Positions 22,405 through 34,146 of a DNA stretch of 64,000 nucleotides are shown here, piece by piece. This DNA is from Platerodrilus igneus (Eukaryota > Arthropoda > Insecta > Coleoptera > Lycidae), in the NCBI GenBank assembly GCA_036346225.1, contig JARFIW010000961.1, positions 834,001 through 898,000 of the forward strand, in the 5' to 3' direction. Each line of letters opens with the position of its first letter. Within the stretch, counting starts at the first letter, position 1. The notes beneath the pieces are model-generated. The model did no database searches. It saw only the letters and a program-made list of their open reading frames with translations, and was not told the DNA's origin. The position numbers and the translations under genes were made by a program.

Positions 22405-23085
22405 ACATTATAGCAGGTAGTACATATTTTATACCATCTGCAACACCATATTCTACAATTCCAAAAGAAATAGTCATTTCGGAATTGGGATTGATAAATA
22501 CGCCTAACATTCGCCCAGAGGTTGTACGACAACGCGTAAATATTGGTAGTAAACTCTATCCGTTTACGCTAAAGGAAATTACCCCATTATGCATACCATA
22601 CGCTGTAAGTGGAAGGAAAAGACAACTGGAATTAGAGGAAATTGATGCAAAAAAGGCGAAAATTGGACTACATGGGAAACACTGCGACAATACCCAAGCA
22701 ATACAAAGATGTGTTAGACAAAGAACATCTTATTAGAGAAAATGAGGAAGAATTAAAAAATTATTTTATGTGCCGATGGACTGACTTAGATGCATCCGGG
22801 TTCTACAAGCTAAATGCATTTGTGGTGTAAAAAAGACTCCTTTAGTTATGTAGGCGGAAAAGGATGGTACTAAATCCGTATACATTTTAAAAGGTAATTC
22901 TAAAAACGTATTTATCAAAAGGACAGATAACAAAGCCGAACTAAGGAATGCGGGGTTTGTAACCTTGGCGTACACGACAAGCAAAGGGGTTCCGCTAAAC
23001 ATTGTATATTTGCCTAGTAAAGAACCTTTCGGATCATTTAAAACCGTGGGCCCTACAACCTATAACGACCATATATTTAGGACTT
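22405..23085 (+). pseudogene. Unknown protein Y, N-terminal and middle part
   Basis: The plus strand has an open stretch with GSTYFIPSATPYSTIPKEIV, LGLINTPNIRPEVVRQRV and LKEITPLCIPYAVSGRKRQ. After a shift near 22650 it continues with KDVLDKEHLIRENEEELKNY and SGFYKLNAF. After another break near 22830 come SVYILKGNSKNVFIKRT, AGFVTLAYTTSKGVPLNIVY and LPSKEPFGSFKT. It is then cut at about 23085 by the inverted satellite array. The last part equals the start of fragment B, so the full protein is probably about 350 residues. I cannot name it. Confidence 0.45.
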
Positions 23086-23089
23086 TAAA

Positions 23090-23600
23090 TTGTAACTTTG
23101 TAAGGAGCGGTCCTATTTCAAATCTGTTTGCAGATTCGGATTCTACGTAAAATTCTAGGTTAATTTAATGTGTCGTATGTCTAAAAAATTTATAAGAACG
23201 GTCAAAAATCGCTACCAGCAAAAAATCTTAAAATGAGGGTTGCTCCCTGGGGGATGATGCAATCTAAGAGATTCGGGTAGCTGAGAAAATTCTAATATTA
23301 ATTGATACCAAACAAGATAGGTTTATCTCGAAAGATGCAATGACTAGTCGAAGAAAACCATTTGGTTCAGAATGTTATTGGTAAAAAATCTTAAAATGAG
23401 GGTAGCTCTCTGGGGGATGATGCTAAATAAAAAATTTCTAGAAATTCAGGTAGCTGAGAAAAATCTAATATTAATTGTTACCAAACAAGATAGGTTTATC
23501 TCGAAAGATGCAATGGCTAGTCGAAGAAAACTATTTGGTTCAGAATGTTAGCGGTAAAAAATCTTAAAATGTAGGTAGCTTCCTGGGGGGTGATCTATCT
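23090..23600. repeat. Satellite array, inverted orientation
   Basis: This is the reverse complement of about 17120-17645: two to three units with the taggtttatctcgaaagatgcaatg core, starting with the ggagcggtcctatttcaaatctg module. Together with the forward array it gives inverted arms of about 500 bp around a 5.4-kb interior. Confidence 0.8.
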
Positions 23601-23805
23601 TTAAAGAAAAATATCTCTCTTACACCACCTGAAAATGCGTGTGAGGAAAACAATAATAGTAGCGCTACGTTGCTAGCGCCATCAGAAGATTCTATTTGGT
23701 CTGGTACTTTGGTGCAAAATTCGAATTCTAAGGAAAATATACAGAGAAAAGCAATTTACGTTATAGCAAAAAATATCCCAAATTACACTTGGAAATTCTA
23801 AGTCA
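23601..23805 (+). pseudogene. Unidentified 3' coding end after the inverted array
   Basis: An open stretch of about 65 codons without its own Met reads ISLTPPENACEENNNSSAT, then APSEDSIWSGTLVQN and AIYVIAKNIPNYTWKF before a stop. Composition is protein-like: acidic and Asn-rich, then a hydrophobic C-terminus. It begins exactly where the satellite ends, which suggests a gene 3' end exposed by the array. Confidence 0.3.
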
Positions 23806-24149
23806 CTTCCTTTTTGTAGTAAATATGTTGGCTTCAAAATGTAGTCTCACAAGAATTGAAATTTTTAGAAGGTCGAAAAGAATAAATGCTAATTTTTCGT
23901 ACAATATACTAGCTAACAATTTTTGTTTATAAGTAACTACTTTTGCAAGCTTGTTCGGAAACCTTTGCCGATATTAGCAAGCAAACAAAACATTTTATCA
24001 GAAACCCAAGTGCGTTTGCTTTTAGCATTTTGTGCTGGATTTAAGAGTGTGGAATGCATAATAGGTTCTTTTGAAGTTTTTATGTAAAAAATGCAATACT
24101 ACAAAATTTCTAATTTGTGTATTTTTGATGGTCTAATTTCAGTTGCTTC

Positions 24150-24425
24150 CAAGGAATTTTGGAAGAAAGTCTGCGACTAGAAATACAATGTAGAAATCAG
24201 TGTTTACTAAACTTCTGGAATCCGCATCCCAGGTAAGGGCAGACCGAGAATTCAAAAGTATAGAAGAACTGCTAAAGTCTTGAAATAATACTTTAATACG
24301 GATTCTTTCTATTCTACTATACAAGAAATGCACTGAACAGGAGGTTAAGCTGGCTAAACAAGTCGCGAGTCTATGTGGAGACAGATATAGTATTTTCAAT
24401 TTCCAAACCAGTTTTTGTCATAAAT
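24150..24425 (+). pseudogene. Unidentified broken ORF
   Basis: One plus-strand frame with two stops reads SVFTKLLESASQVRADREFK, SIEELLKS and KKCTEQEVKLAKQVASLCGD. It looks coding and helical, but I recognise no family. It may be a further piece of the element that carries proteins X and Y. Confidence 0.25.
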
Positions 24426-24619
24426 CAATTCGCACATATACTAACACATGAGCATACCATCATCTTTTCCTAACTTCAGAAAAGGGTTTCCTGATAGGTA
24501 GGCAAATTTTATTGTTACTGTTTTTAATCGGATTTAGCTTACATTAAAAATTAATTATATAGGTTATGTTAGATTTTCGTTGGTGTTTTAATCTCAGGCA
24601 CGACATTTTGTGTTATTTT

Positions 24620-25045
24620 TGCTTGCATTCAAAATTGTTTTTTCGGAACAGTGTAACAATTTTATTTTTGGGTTGATAAATCCCTTCATTAAAAGTGCGA
24701 AAGTAATAAAACACTTTTATTAAATAATGTCGTAATACGTTTAACAAGTAAAATAATACAGTGAAACAGCATCTTGATTCGTTAGTCTATTTGAGTTGGA
24801 TGTCGGTGTATTCCACAGCCAGTCGCAGGCGCGTGTAGGTGTGACAACCTCCCCCTTTGGATCCTCCGACCGACCGAGCGAGCGTGATAAGTACTCGGCC
24901 ATACGTAGCAGAACTAGCAAGATGTATGAGAGGACGATAGCCAGTAACCTGCGTATCAATTTTAATGAGTGAGCACATTTTCTGAATAGCGCGCGACGGA
25001 AGATTAGGCGACGAAAGATTAGGCGACGAGAGATTAGGCGACAAA
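24620..25045 (-). mobile_element. LTR retrotransposon 3' end remnant
   Basis: On the minus strand a short frame ends just before a purine tract (aaagggggagg, about 24850-24860), followed by a TGTCACACC start typical of an LTR. Further on are a polyadenylation-like aataaaagtg (about 24709-24718) and an open AT-rich stretch. Upstream, 25005-25045 has three 14-15 bp repeats (gacgaaagattaggc). The other LTR is not visible, and the family cannot be assigned from the short frame. Confidence 0.4.
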
Positions 25046-25049
25046 AAAC

Positions 25050-27330
25050 ATCACTACAATCTACGATGCAGTTAGAATTTTGAAAACTAGAATCAACGTT
25101 AAGAAAACCACTTCACTTTACGATGTGTACGGTGTACTTGGAAGATAGAAAGTTGATCTAATTTAAAAAAGATCGTTTGTTGCACCGAGTGAAGATGCTA
25201 CTTTGGTAGAAAATATGCAGTAAATTTCGCAAGGTGAAACAAGTACCTAATCCAGTCTAGGAATGCAGTATTGTTTGGTTCGTAGTAGTTCTAAATTCTT
25301 TTGTGTTTCACTCTAGAAACACGCTATTTTGTTCCGATGTGTAGAAGTACGAATTTGTTATTTGCTTCAACTATTGCTAAGTTGGATTTCCCAGTATCAA
25401 ACTTAAAATTCACTCACTTGATTTTGTAAGAATATAAACTGTTAGTTACAATAACAGGTGTACCTACGTCACTTGTTTGTCTGAAATATGCTGCTGACAC
25501 ATGTATCCTTGAAAGCAGATGCTTAGCACTGTATTACTAGCACCTTTGAAAACAAGAATATTTTTGTGATCATTTTCATTTTAAACTAAAATTAGTGCTT
25601 TCACTTAAAGAGAAAAATTTGTATATTAACTTTTGTAATGTAATCGACCTAAACAGATCTGAATGGGTTAGAATATCTTTGTGTAACAAGTTACACCTTG
25701 TTGTAATATATTTGATCATGAATAAGGTTGATAAACCTTACTTTAAACTTACAAAGTATTTCAAGTAATTATTTAATTTTGTTGCATTGAATTTTATTTA
25801 AAGAAAAAGAGATTCTTTTTAGTAAATTATTAGTCCAAGCTTAAAGTTTTTTTATTTTGATCAAATGTGATCAAACCTAATCACCGGAAATTAGTATCTT
25901 TAAGAGTTGAATTTTGATGACAACCTTATATAGAAAATATTGTTTTGATATTTCTTTAGGTATGTTTGCGGGACACAAACAGTGTTCCAATTTTCTATTG
26001 ATCTAATTATTATACTTTCTTACAGGAACAGCGTCTTATTCTGTTAAGACATGTTTTTGTCAGCGAAGGCGATCTTTTTTTCTTTGGGTCTCCACGTCCG
26101 CCCTTAGAAATATGCCATGCCATTAACGTGAATCAATCCGGACTTGGTGGCGCCTATTTGTTTTAGTTTGAGTATGACCCCCCAACAGATTTCGACTTAC
26201 CCCCCCATTTCTCATAGCTCTACCCAAGGAATAGACCCCTAGTTACGTCGGAAGACTTCGTTTTGCTGACACACAACTTCTAAAGTCAGATATATGTGTT
26301 AAGAAGAGAAACGTAACACTGACACCCAATGTGGGGCTGGTGTTTTAGTAGTTCAAAAACAATATTCGTTTCACTGGTGCCGGCAACGTCTAGGCACTTT
26401 GAAAAAATACGTTACACTGAGCCCAGTTAGAAAAAACCGCTTCAACAGATTGGAGTTATTTTTTTTCGTTTACTTAAGAAGTGCTCGACGAACGTTTAGG
26501 AAGTAAAAGCGAAGCTACTTGTAGCTAGTTTGATAGAATTTTTAGAACAAGAAAGAGATAATGGTGGCCCATTTATTCCTTTGACTGCTGTTCGCTACAT
26601 AATTTTATTATTTACTTATTTGTAGTTCATTCATTCTATTTTGGCGTATAGCAGCCGCATTAAATATCAATCTGTTTACAGTATCCGTTGTGTCATCGGC
26701 AGTTAGACACAACAAACCCACCTCCAAGAAAAGAATTCATAAAAACCAATTACTGAAATTGACGAATATACAAAATGTGGTATTCGTAATATAATTTACA
26801 GAACGTAAGTAAATCGAAGTAAGTTTTGTAATTGTTTATATTACATACATCAAATAATCTTAGTTGAGCATATTTATGTAAATGTCTTGTGGCGTAAGGT
26901 ACCACAAGATGCGTTGTTACAGGGTATAAAAGGATCGTTAAATACACTTCTACATAACACAGGTTTTAAGTAGAAACAAGACAATTTAATACGAGATACT
27001 ATGGAGTTGCCCGATATTGTCAATAGAACTTATATGCAACTTAAAAAGGATAGCTTGTATCACTATGATTTTCTTTTTGATGAAATATGAATTTCTCCAA
27101 ATGATTCTAAGTCGCTTTTTGCAGGATAGCAATTTGAAGGGTGTAAATTTAATCTACTGTGTAATAATAAATTCCTTTAACTTTCTGTGTAATAAATAAA
27201 TATAACTACAAACAATATTTTATTGTTAAATTACAAGCTCTTAATAGATACTCCTTATATTTTTTCGGTCACTTCTGCCCTTTAAAATATTGACTGCAAG
27301 TACCGCTAAAGCCGGAATTAATTCAAATTG
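25050..27330. other. Mostly featureless; one dispersed repeat piece
   Basis: I see no gene. At about 26140-26225 a stretch (ggtggcgcctatttgtttta ... tctcatagctctaccc) resembles 33445-33515 (ggtggcgtccaataaaattt ... gctcatagctctgcccta), so it is probably an interspersed repeat end. Confidence 0.4.
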
Positions 27331-27341
27331 GATAAAATTTA

Positions 27342-27993
27342 GATATTGAGTGTTTTCTCAAAAAAGTACGGTCTAATAACTTTATTACCCACCATCACCG
27401 TCCAAACACTAATCTTTTGCGGAAATTGTGTATTTGTTTCCATCATCCAATGCGGATTTTTATCAGCCCAATAATGGCAATTTTGCTTATTAACCATACC
27501 ATTTAAATAAAATGTTGCCTCATCAGAAAACATAATATTTTCTTTCAATCCAGGATTTTCATTGCAAGGTTCCATCATTGTCTTACAAAATTGCGCTCGC
27601 TTATCAAAATCATCATCTGATAACTCTTGCACTAATTGCACTTTTAAGGGTGAAACTTTTGCTTACGGAGAAATCTATGAACTGCACTTTTTGATGCATT
27701 TAACTGTGAAGCGACCCTGCAACGCTTGAACGTGGATTTTTCTGCACAAATAGCAAAACATCCAATTCTGAATTTTCATCTAAAGCTGATGGACGTCCAT
27801 CTTTGCATTTATCTCGTACGTATCCAATTTTCCAAAATTTATGTTCAATTCGGCTTATAGTTGATTACGAGATTGGGAGAACGTCGGGATGAATTTCATT
27901 GAATAAAATTTGAACTTCTTTGTGCGTTCGAATTCTATCTCCAAAACCAATCATCATTAAAATTTCAATCCTTTCGGCTTTGTTAAGTCTCAT
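27342..27993 (-). pseudogene. Tc1/mariner-like transposase, broken
   Basis: It starts MRLNKAERIEILMMIGFGD with the helix-turn-helix region (THKEVQILFNEIHP) and CKDGRPSALDENSE. After a disrupted middle it reads IMFSDEATFYLNGMVNKQN, CHYWADKNPHWMMETNTQ and FPQKISVWTVMVGNKVIRP. The first catalytic Asp is in FSDE. The VNKQNxxYW and NPHxM blocks are typical of an abundant insect IS630/Tc1/mariner subgroup. Stops occur near 27860 and 27700, and the second Asp and the final acidic residue are absent, so it cannot be active. The enzyme would cut and paste the element at TA. Confidence 0.85.
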
Positions 27994-28376
27994 TTTTGCT
28001 GACTTATTATTAAACAAACAACACGCACTTAATTAACGTACTTTCACTAAACTTATTTGACACTACAAACACTTTGTTTGTCAAGGCATACCCGATAATT
28101 GGCACTTTAAGTGAATAAGTTTTCATTGAATAAAACAGTTATTTATCAACCGTTTTAGAATTTTTTTTGTAAAATTTTATTTTTGCATAAAAAATGCTAT
28201 TAATTGAGGTATCACAAGGGGTACATTGCTATTTAAAATTTTTAAGTAGGAGATGCTAGTGCTTAGGGGTTGTAGGGTGGGGTATTAAAAATTACATAAT
28301 TAAGTGACAATTTAAAAATAAAAATCGACGTGTCAGGGCTTTTTACTCAGAAATTGTCAATAATTATTTAATCGAA

Positions 28377-28403
28377 CATATCCGTTACTTTTGGGAAGCA
28401 CTG
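28377..28403 (-). repeat. Terminal inverted repeat of the Tc1/mariner element
   Basis: Outermost bases are CAGTGCTTCCC on the minus strand, next to TATATA. Only this end is found. Confidence 0.55.
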
Positions 28404-30061
28404 TATATATATATATATATATACATATATATTTAAAAAAGATAAATAGAATTTCTTATATTACTCACCGATTAATTTCCAAATATATGTTTAAATTTGA
28501 GGATGTCCAGATGCCATCAGTACTACTATTTTTTTTCTTTAAACAACAGCGCTCTTAACCCAAAATAAATTTAAAACTAGTTGTAGAGTGAGTGAACTTC
28601 TAATATTTTTAACCGATTTACCTAGGTGGTTACGACATTAAATCTGTGCTTCTTTGTATGAAATTTACCTTACCATTGTAATCTTAATTTAACTTTGTAT
28701 TACAGGATTAGTATTTATCTTTTGCGTGAAATCTACAATCACATTTTAGAACTTTGTTACCTTTACCTTTAAGCTAGCCTTATATCAACTCCTGCAACCC
28801 GCCCATTTCCGCCTTCTTTTTATTTTCTCGTATGACTACATTTTGACTTACTTACTCGCGAGTAATTAATTACTTCTTTTCCGTCGGGTGTCTAACTACT
28901 GTCATTTCTCCCACTATTATCTTATTAATTGCGATCAGCGTACGGCAAGACAGTGTAATAATTTTAATGTATACTTAATAAAAGTTATTGTTCCGTTAAT
29001 TATAAAAAGTAACGTATTTGTGCAATCAACTTTGAACGTCCAGTCATGTTTGAGATACGATTCTGCACATAAGAAGTATTTAACGTTCTTGTATAACAAA
29101 ATAATGACGTTATTATTAATGAATGACACATTGTACGATTTATAAAATCTACTATTTTAGCGATTTTCAAAGTTAGTCATCGTCCTGAATTGGTGCGTCT
29201 ACAATATATTTAAAGAAAATAATATTAAATCTTTCTAGGTTAGTAGCCTTTATAGAAATAATATTTAAAATATTCTGCCTAATTAAAGTTAATAATTTGT
29301 AAAACCATTATACAAGGTGCATTCATATACTTATAATATTCCTTCAGAAATACTAATTTTTCCTTTAGCGTCTAATTTATAGCTAGTATAACGCAACGCC
29401 TTACATATTGTTTACGCTAGTTGAGATACGAGTTTAATTCCGAATTGCTCTATTTTTGAATAAAAATCTAAGAGCGGTCATTAGCGGCTTGATATAATAA
29501 CACAAAATTTTAGAAAATGGTTGCCAAGAAATCTTAGCGAAACCTTTACGAAATTAGTAGCAGTCACAAATAAGCGCTTAAACATAACGTATAACCATGT
29601 AAATCCATCACAACAACTTGTTAAAATCGGAAATAATAAAATGGCTTTTGCACAAAAATATATCTTAATCGCCAACTGCTATGTACAAACTACAACCTAA
29701 TGAATTAATTATGGTCTAGAGAAAGCTACATATATGATACAAAATTGTCAGTTGTTAAACGAGTTCATTTTGATTTAAATCCATTCAAAGAAATTTACGG
29801 TGTAGTAGGAAGCAGTGTTACAAAATTCTGTACAAAACTTAAACTCAACGATTCCAAACTTTTACCAGAAAATGCATCTGCAATTCTGCAAAAGTTTATC
29901 AAGACATGCGGGAAAGGTGCTACGATCGAATAATTGAAACTTATGTCGATGTACTATGGCTGCTGCTAAAATTTCAAAATGTTTCAACCTTGTAGTGTTA
30001 TCAGGTACTTAACATTTAAACTTATAAGGTTTAACGTATGTGTTATTAAACAAGGATTATA
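28404..30061. other. No firm gene; one possible short ORF at 29745-29933
   Basis: A TA-rich run lies at 28404-28425. The plus-strand frame 29745-29933 (SVVKRVHFDLNPFKEIYGVV ... a TGA/TAA-free 62 codons) has protein-like composition but no ATG start. The KRVHFDLNPF opening loosely recalls mitochondrial ribosomal protein L53, but the rest does not fit. I leave it unassigned. Confidence 0.3.
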
Positions 30062-30380
30062 GACTGGAAGACGGGCGGCGCGGCTCCGTTACGTACTTGA
30101 TATGCGTGGGACTACTACGTCCAAGGTGTGAATCTCAACACGGTCTGCTTGAAAAATGCTAGGCGAGCATTTTTCACAAAAATACGCACTCGTTCGGATG
30201 AGGGGTAAAATGAAGGTCCCGTGTGTGAGTGTTGTCACGCACGTTAAAGATCCATACCTTGCTTGGAACAGCAAGGGTTCGGCAAAATTCAAAAGTTTTC
30301 AGGTAAAAAAAACTCGTTTTTTGGCCAATGTAGTACCTTCGGGCGGAGCATTGGAAAATCACATGTAAGGACTGGAAGAC
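30062..30380. mobile_element. Short GC-richer insertion with 12-bp direct flanks
   Basis: gactggaagacg occurs at about 30062-30073 and again at about 30369-30380. The ~295 bp between them is distinctly GC-richer than both flanks (ggcggcgcggctcc ... cgcacgttaaagatccat) and ends aaatcacatgtaag. A 12-bp target-like duplication and no inverted ends suggest a 5'-truncated non-LTR insertion or a SINE. Frames inside are short and unconvincing. Confidence 0.5.
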
Positions 30381-30819
30381 GCTAAAGAAATTAATTACAG
30401 CATTATTTTAAGTTAATAAAATTTAAAAAAAATATGAATTTAAACCGTATGCATTTTCGAACCATGAGTTTGTAGTATATTCGACTTATAACAAAAACAC
30501 TGTTTTAGGTAATGAGGACCCATCAAGAATAACTGTGCAAAAGTAGATCAACAACATCACAAATGCGGTAAACATTGGTGCCGTTCAAAATATCATAATA
30601 TCATAACCACAAGCATATCGGTAGGTTGAGTCCTACTTGGATATGTAAGGAATCACTAAAATTTTACATAATCACCTAAATGTTAAAAATTATGGTTACG
30701 TTGGACTGCTCACAATTTAACGCAAAGTTTGAAAACACTTGGTGTTAAATGGTGTCAGGAACTGGTTAGATAGTTTTAACAAATGAATCGTTTTAGTTTT
30801 CCTATTGTAAAATTAAGCT

Positions 30820-30850
30820 TAAGGGCGGTATTCATAGTCAAATCTCAAGG
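30820..30850 (+). repeat. PIF/Harbinger terminal inverted repeat, left end
   Basis: A TAA at 30820-30822 (the target duplication of this superfamily) is followed by GGGCGGTATTCATAGTCAAA, the kind of terminus seen on arthropod Harbinger elements. The partner end should lie beyond the transposase (after 39.9 kb), but I could not find it, and a BEL LTR starts at 40361. Confidence 0.6.
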
Positions 30851-33760
30851 TACTTCTTAGTCAAGTTATCTTCAAGGTTAATCTAGTACTCAGCTACTAT
30901 TCTCCTTTCATAAACCTACCTTCGAGTTTTCTCGTGTTAAGTGGAGTTTAAATAAAGGTTCTAGGAAATTTTGTGCTAAATATCGCAGTTCCGTAGTGAT
31001 ACATAACCTAACCGTTTTTATCTAATTTTGTTGTTTTACCTTATTAGATATTGAAATTAATCTTTTAAACAGTCCTGCTATCATGGAAGTTAATAACTGT
31101 TAGTTTTTCTTCGTTATTTTATATTGAGTCTAATACATATTTTAAGCTCTAAATTATAGTACCTACATATTTTACAGTGGAGATAAAAAGCCTACACAGA
31201 AAAAGAGAAGTTGTTGTTAGTTTCATATGTACAACAATTTGGAAAAGTTTTAGAAAATAAAAACACCGATGGCACAACTTGGCAAAAAAACAAGATTGTT
31301 GGCTGGAAATATCTTTATTCTATAACTCCTAGCCAGGAACCTCTGTTCGCTGAACCAATATGCCACTAAAAAAATGTTGGGATAACTTGAAGTTACGGCA
31401 AATATCGAACAATGGGAAAAATATATTTTACTTAAGAGATGTGTTTAATTATAGTAAACAAAAACTGAATACGAAAGAAAAACGTAGTTTTTGGAAAACT
31501 GGGTTAGGGTCTTTTAAAAGATTTCCTAAAGATGAAGTAATGGACTTAGTAGAAACCGTTTGGATACGAAAATTCAAATTCCCAAGACATGGCACAGTAA
31601 TGGATATTTTAGCAATGGTGTAGCAATTACGATTTTCTGTTATTCAAATATACAATTTTGTTCAATACACCTAGTCAATAAATATTAAATTTCTATTGAA
31701 ACCTTTTATTATGAATTCATACATAGTACGCCATCTACATTAGAATAGCAAAAGTAAATTTTAAGTAAACTTCTAGTTGTTTGTATTTTATTCAATATCC
31801 TCCTTCCCGGCGCATGCTCGTATAGCTAAGATTGTCTCGTGGAATAAGCCACTTTGATATCAGATGTAGTCCGAATACAAGTATTATCCAGGGCCTGCAG
31901 GTTTTTAATTAAACATGCCGCCCGAACAATTAGTTAAGTGGAGTCAACATGTACCATAAGTTTAGTTTTGGTAATAGCATCGTCCTACAATGGTTGTAGA
32001 TATATTTTTACGCGCAAGTTCTTTTTTTTTTTAATTTAGAGTTTTAAGGATTAAACTACCAATTATTAAAAATGAAGACAAATTTTGATTCCGAGTTTTA
32101 AAATATTAAATTCAAGTTACAAGTAATGAAGCAATAGAAATTTAAGTATTATAAAAAAACAATCGTTAAACATAAGGCAAGCACTAGACTGAGAAGCAGC
32201 TTCAATTGTTGCTAGGTAGAAAAGCCGAAACCCCCACTTGTGATTGGTTTGTATGAAGGTTAAAATCCGGACCCCTGCGTCAGCCACGCTCAACTATAAG
32301 AGTAAGAACGCAAATGTTTAAAAAAAATTTAAAGAAGGAAAACCGGCCGCCAAGTAGATGGCCAGCGGTGAGTCATCCTCCATTTTTATATCTATATTCT
32401 TTTCAAGGAACTATCATTTAAAATGCTCAGATAATTTTCGAAGAAGCTATACATAAGTTTGTTTAAATAAAAATTCTCGAAATTTTGCTAAAGTACATGG
32501 TTCAATTGTTTTGTTTTACGTAAAATTTAGTTTGAAAATTTAGTATTTGAATAATGCATAATTGACTTTAACACTTTCAAGATCTTTGTATAAGATTATG
32601 TTTGAAGTTACAAATTTGTTTTAAAAATTTGCTTTATTGAACATGTGATATGTTAAGTATTGTTTGCCGAATTGTTGTGTATAACACATTGTGATAGTAC
32701 ACCTGAAGTACAATTCAATGTCGACAATAAGTATTTTTCTTTGACCTTTTATTAAAGATAGCTATTAAAAATGTACAGCCATAACCAGAGAAATTGTTTT
32801 TTGAATATGTAATTTGTTTCTTGTACACTGAACAGGATTCTATCCTAGTAGCATGAAGTCACTGTAACATAAAATAAAAGTAATATATTTCTTAAAGAGA
32901 ACTGAAGTAATTTATGCAATTAATAAAACCATATTCCAAGAATGCTTAGAGTTTAATATTAAATAGTGTAAACAGAACTGTTTCGAAAGTCTCCGTATAA
33001 ATAAGTTTATATAAACGATGTATATATACATATTTTTTTAAAATATCAATAGAAAAAATATTAAGTTGTCTCAAAATTTTCTTCCTTTGAAGTCAACAGT
33101 AATTATCCTACAGAAGCAAACAGTTTACAAATATGAAACTTTAATATTGAAGAAAGATATTATTGGCGTTGAAGTTAAAAGCTTTTTTTGAAAGTATAAT
33201 TTTGACTATTGGATTTATATATAATTTTTTTGTGATAAAGTGACTAGGCTCTAACGAAGCCCTAGTTTGAACATGTTTAGGTGTGGTTAAATTTTCAGAT
33301 AGCACGAGATCGTCGTTCCCATTCCAGATTGCAGAGACCAAAGTAAGTATTTTTGTTTATGTGGCTCGTCTTAAATTTTTTTCGTTCGAAGATTTCCGTA
33401 TCTGATCTTCGGATAATTTCTTATAAAACACTCATTAAGATACGGTGGCGTCCAATAAAATTTCTTTTGTTTTATCGTATACCCTCCTACGACCCTAGCT
33501 CATAGCTCTGCCCTAAGTTGAAGAAACTTAGCTGGCTGGAAGATATCTTTAGAGGGACCCTTTTCTTCTCAAAGCCATTCAACAACCTTTTTACCCTGAG
33601 CTTGACCGTCAAACAGGAACCCCTTGTAATCTATCGAGGCTCTGCCGCCTGTATGGTAAAGCAGATATATTATTTTCCCTTTGAGGAATTTAATAGGTTA
33701 CAATGGTTTGTAATAATTTTATAATAATTGCTATATTTTTTAATTATTGATACATTTCAG

Positions 33761-33886
33761 CACCTGTGAATACTGAATTAGAGGAGACTAACCTTCAACA
33801 TTGTTCAAGCGCTATGGAAGAGCTGCACGATTATGCCAAATGTCCTGTAGAAGATGATCAGGACCCTATAGTTTCGAATCCATCAG
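33761..33886 (+). CDS. Exon of Harbinger Myb/SANT-like gene
   Basis: A polypyrimidine-AG acceptor (33751-33760) and a gt donor at 33887 bound 126 nt that are open in one frame. One base is left over at the 3' end, which is completed by the exon at 34001. Confidence 0.5.
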
Positions 33887-34000
33887 GTACTGTTGATTGA
33901 AGGTTTAATTTATGTAATTACTCAATTTATTATAAAACTACCTTCGTCAGCAACAGCTATAAAAACTATTTACCATATAAATAAATTAACAAAATTGAAG

Positions 34001-34146
34001 AAGAAAAGCATCTCCGTGTACTGAAACTTAAAGAGGCCATTGAACAACAGCGGGAGTTTCACAATGTCCGTTTGGATGCAGCAAAAGCGGACGCACAATA
34101 CCATAAATTTCGATTAGAAGAATTAAAATGTAGCATTAGTAAATAA
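34001..34146 (+). CDS. Last exon of Harbinger Myb/SANT-like gene
   Basis: The exon follows attgaag at 33994-34000 and runs to TAA at 34144-34146. It encodes a charged helix (EEKHLRVLKLKEAIEQQREF) as at the C-terminus of this family. Confidence 0.55.

Larger units (their letters stand above)
27339..28403 (-). mobile_element. Tc1/mariner-superfamily element, truncated
   Basis: The terminus is on the right: cagtgcttcccaaaagta reads down the minus strand from 28403 and is flanked by TA, as in this superfamily. A transposase gene follows on the minus strand. The distal end, with the last catalytic residues and the second inverted repeat, is missing beyond 27339. Confidence 0.7.
31180..34146 (+). 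pseudogene. Harbinger-associated Myb/SANT-like DNA-binding protein
   Basis: The N-terminal part (31199-31365) reads LLLVSYVQQFGKVLENKNTD and WQKKNKIVGWKYLY, the trihelix/Myb-SANT fold that reads element ends. A frameshift near 31362 leads to KKCWDNLKLRQ and KEKRSFWKTG, the domain's end. Two clean downstream exons follow. The first, 33761-33886, comes after tacatttcag, ends CATCAG|gtac and is acidic (ELEETNLQHC, VEDDQDPIVSNPS). The second, 34001-34146, is a coiled-coil tail (RVLKLKEAIEQQREFHNVRL, ending LEELKCSIS). Their phases fit each other exactly. In Harbinger elements this protein partners the transposase for nuclear import and end binding. It is convergent with the transposase. The frameshift makes this copy probably dead. 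Confidence 0.7.

Noticed and set aside
24787..25044. 85-codon protein gene on the minus strand
   Set aside because: The frame starts in the 14-bp repeats and runs through a purine tract into an LTR-like end, so it is better read as a retrotransposon tail.
29745..29933. Mitochondrial ribosomal protein L53 fragment
   Set aside because: Only the first ten residues resemble L53 (KRVHFDLNPF); the rest does not, and there is no ATG.
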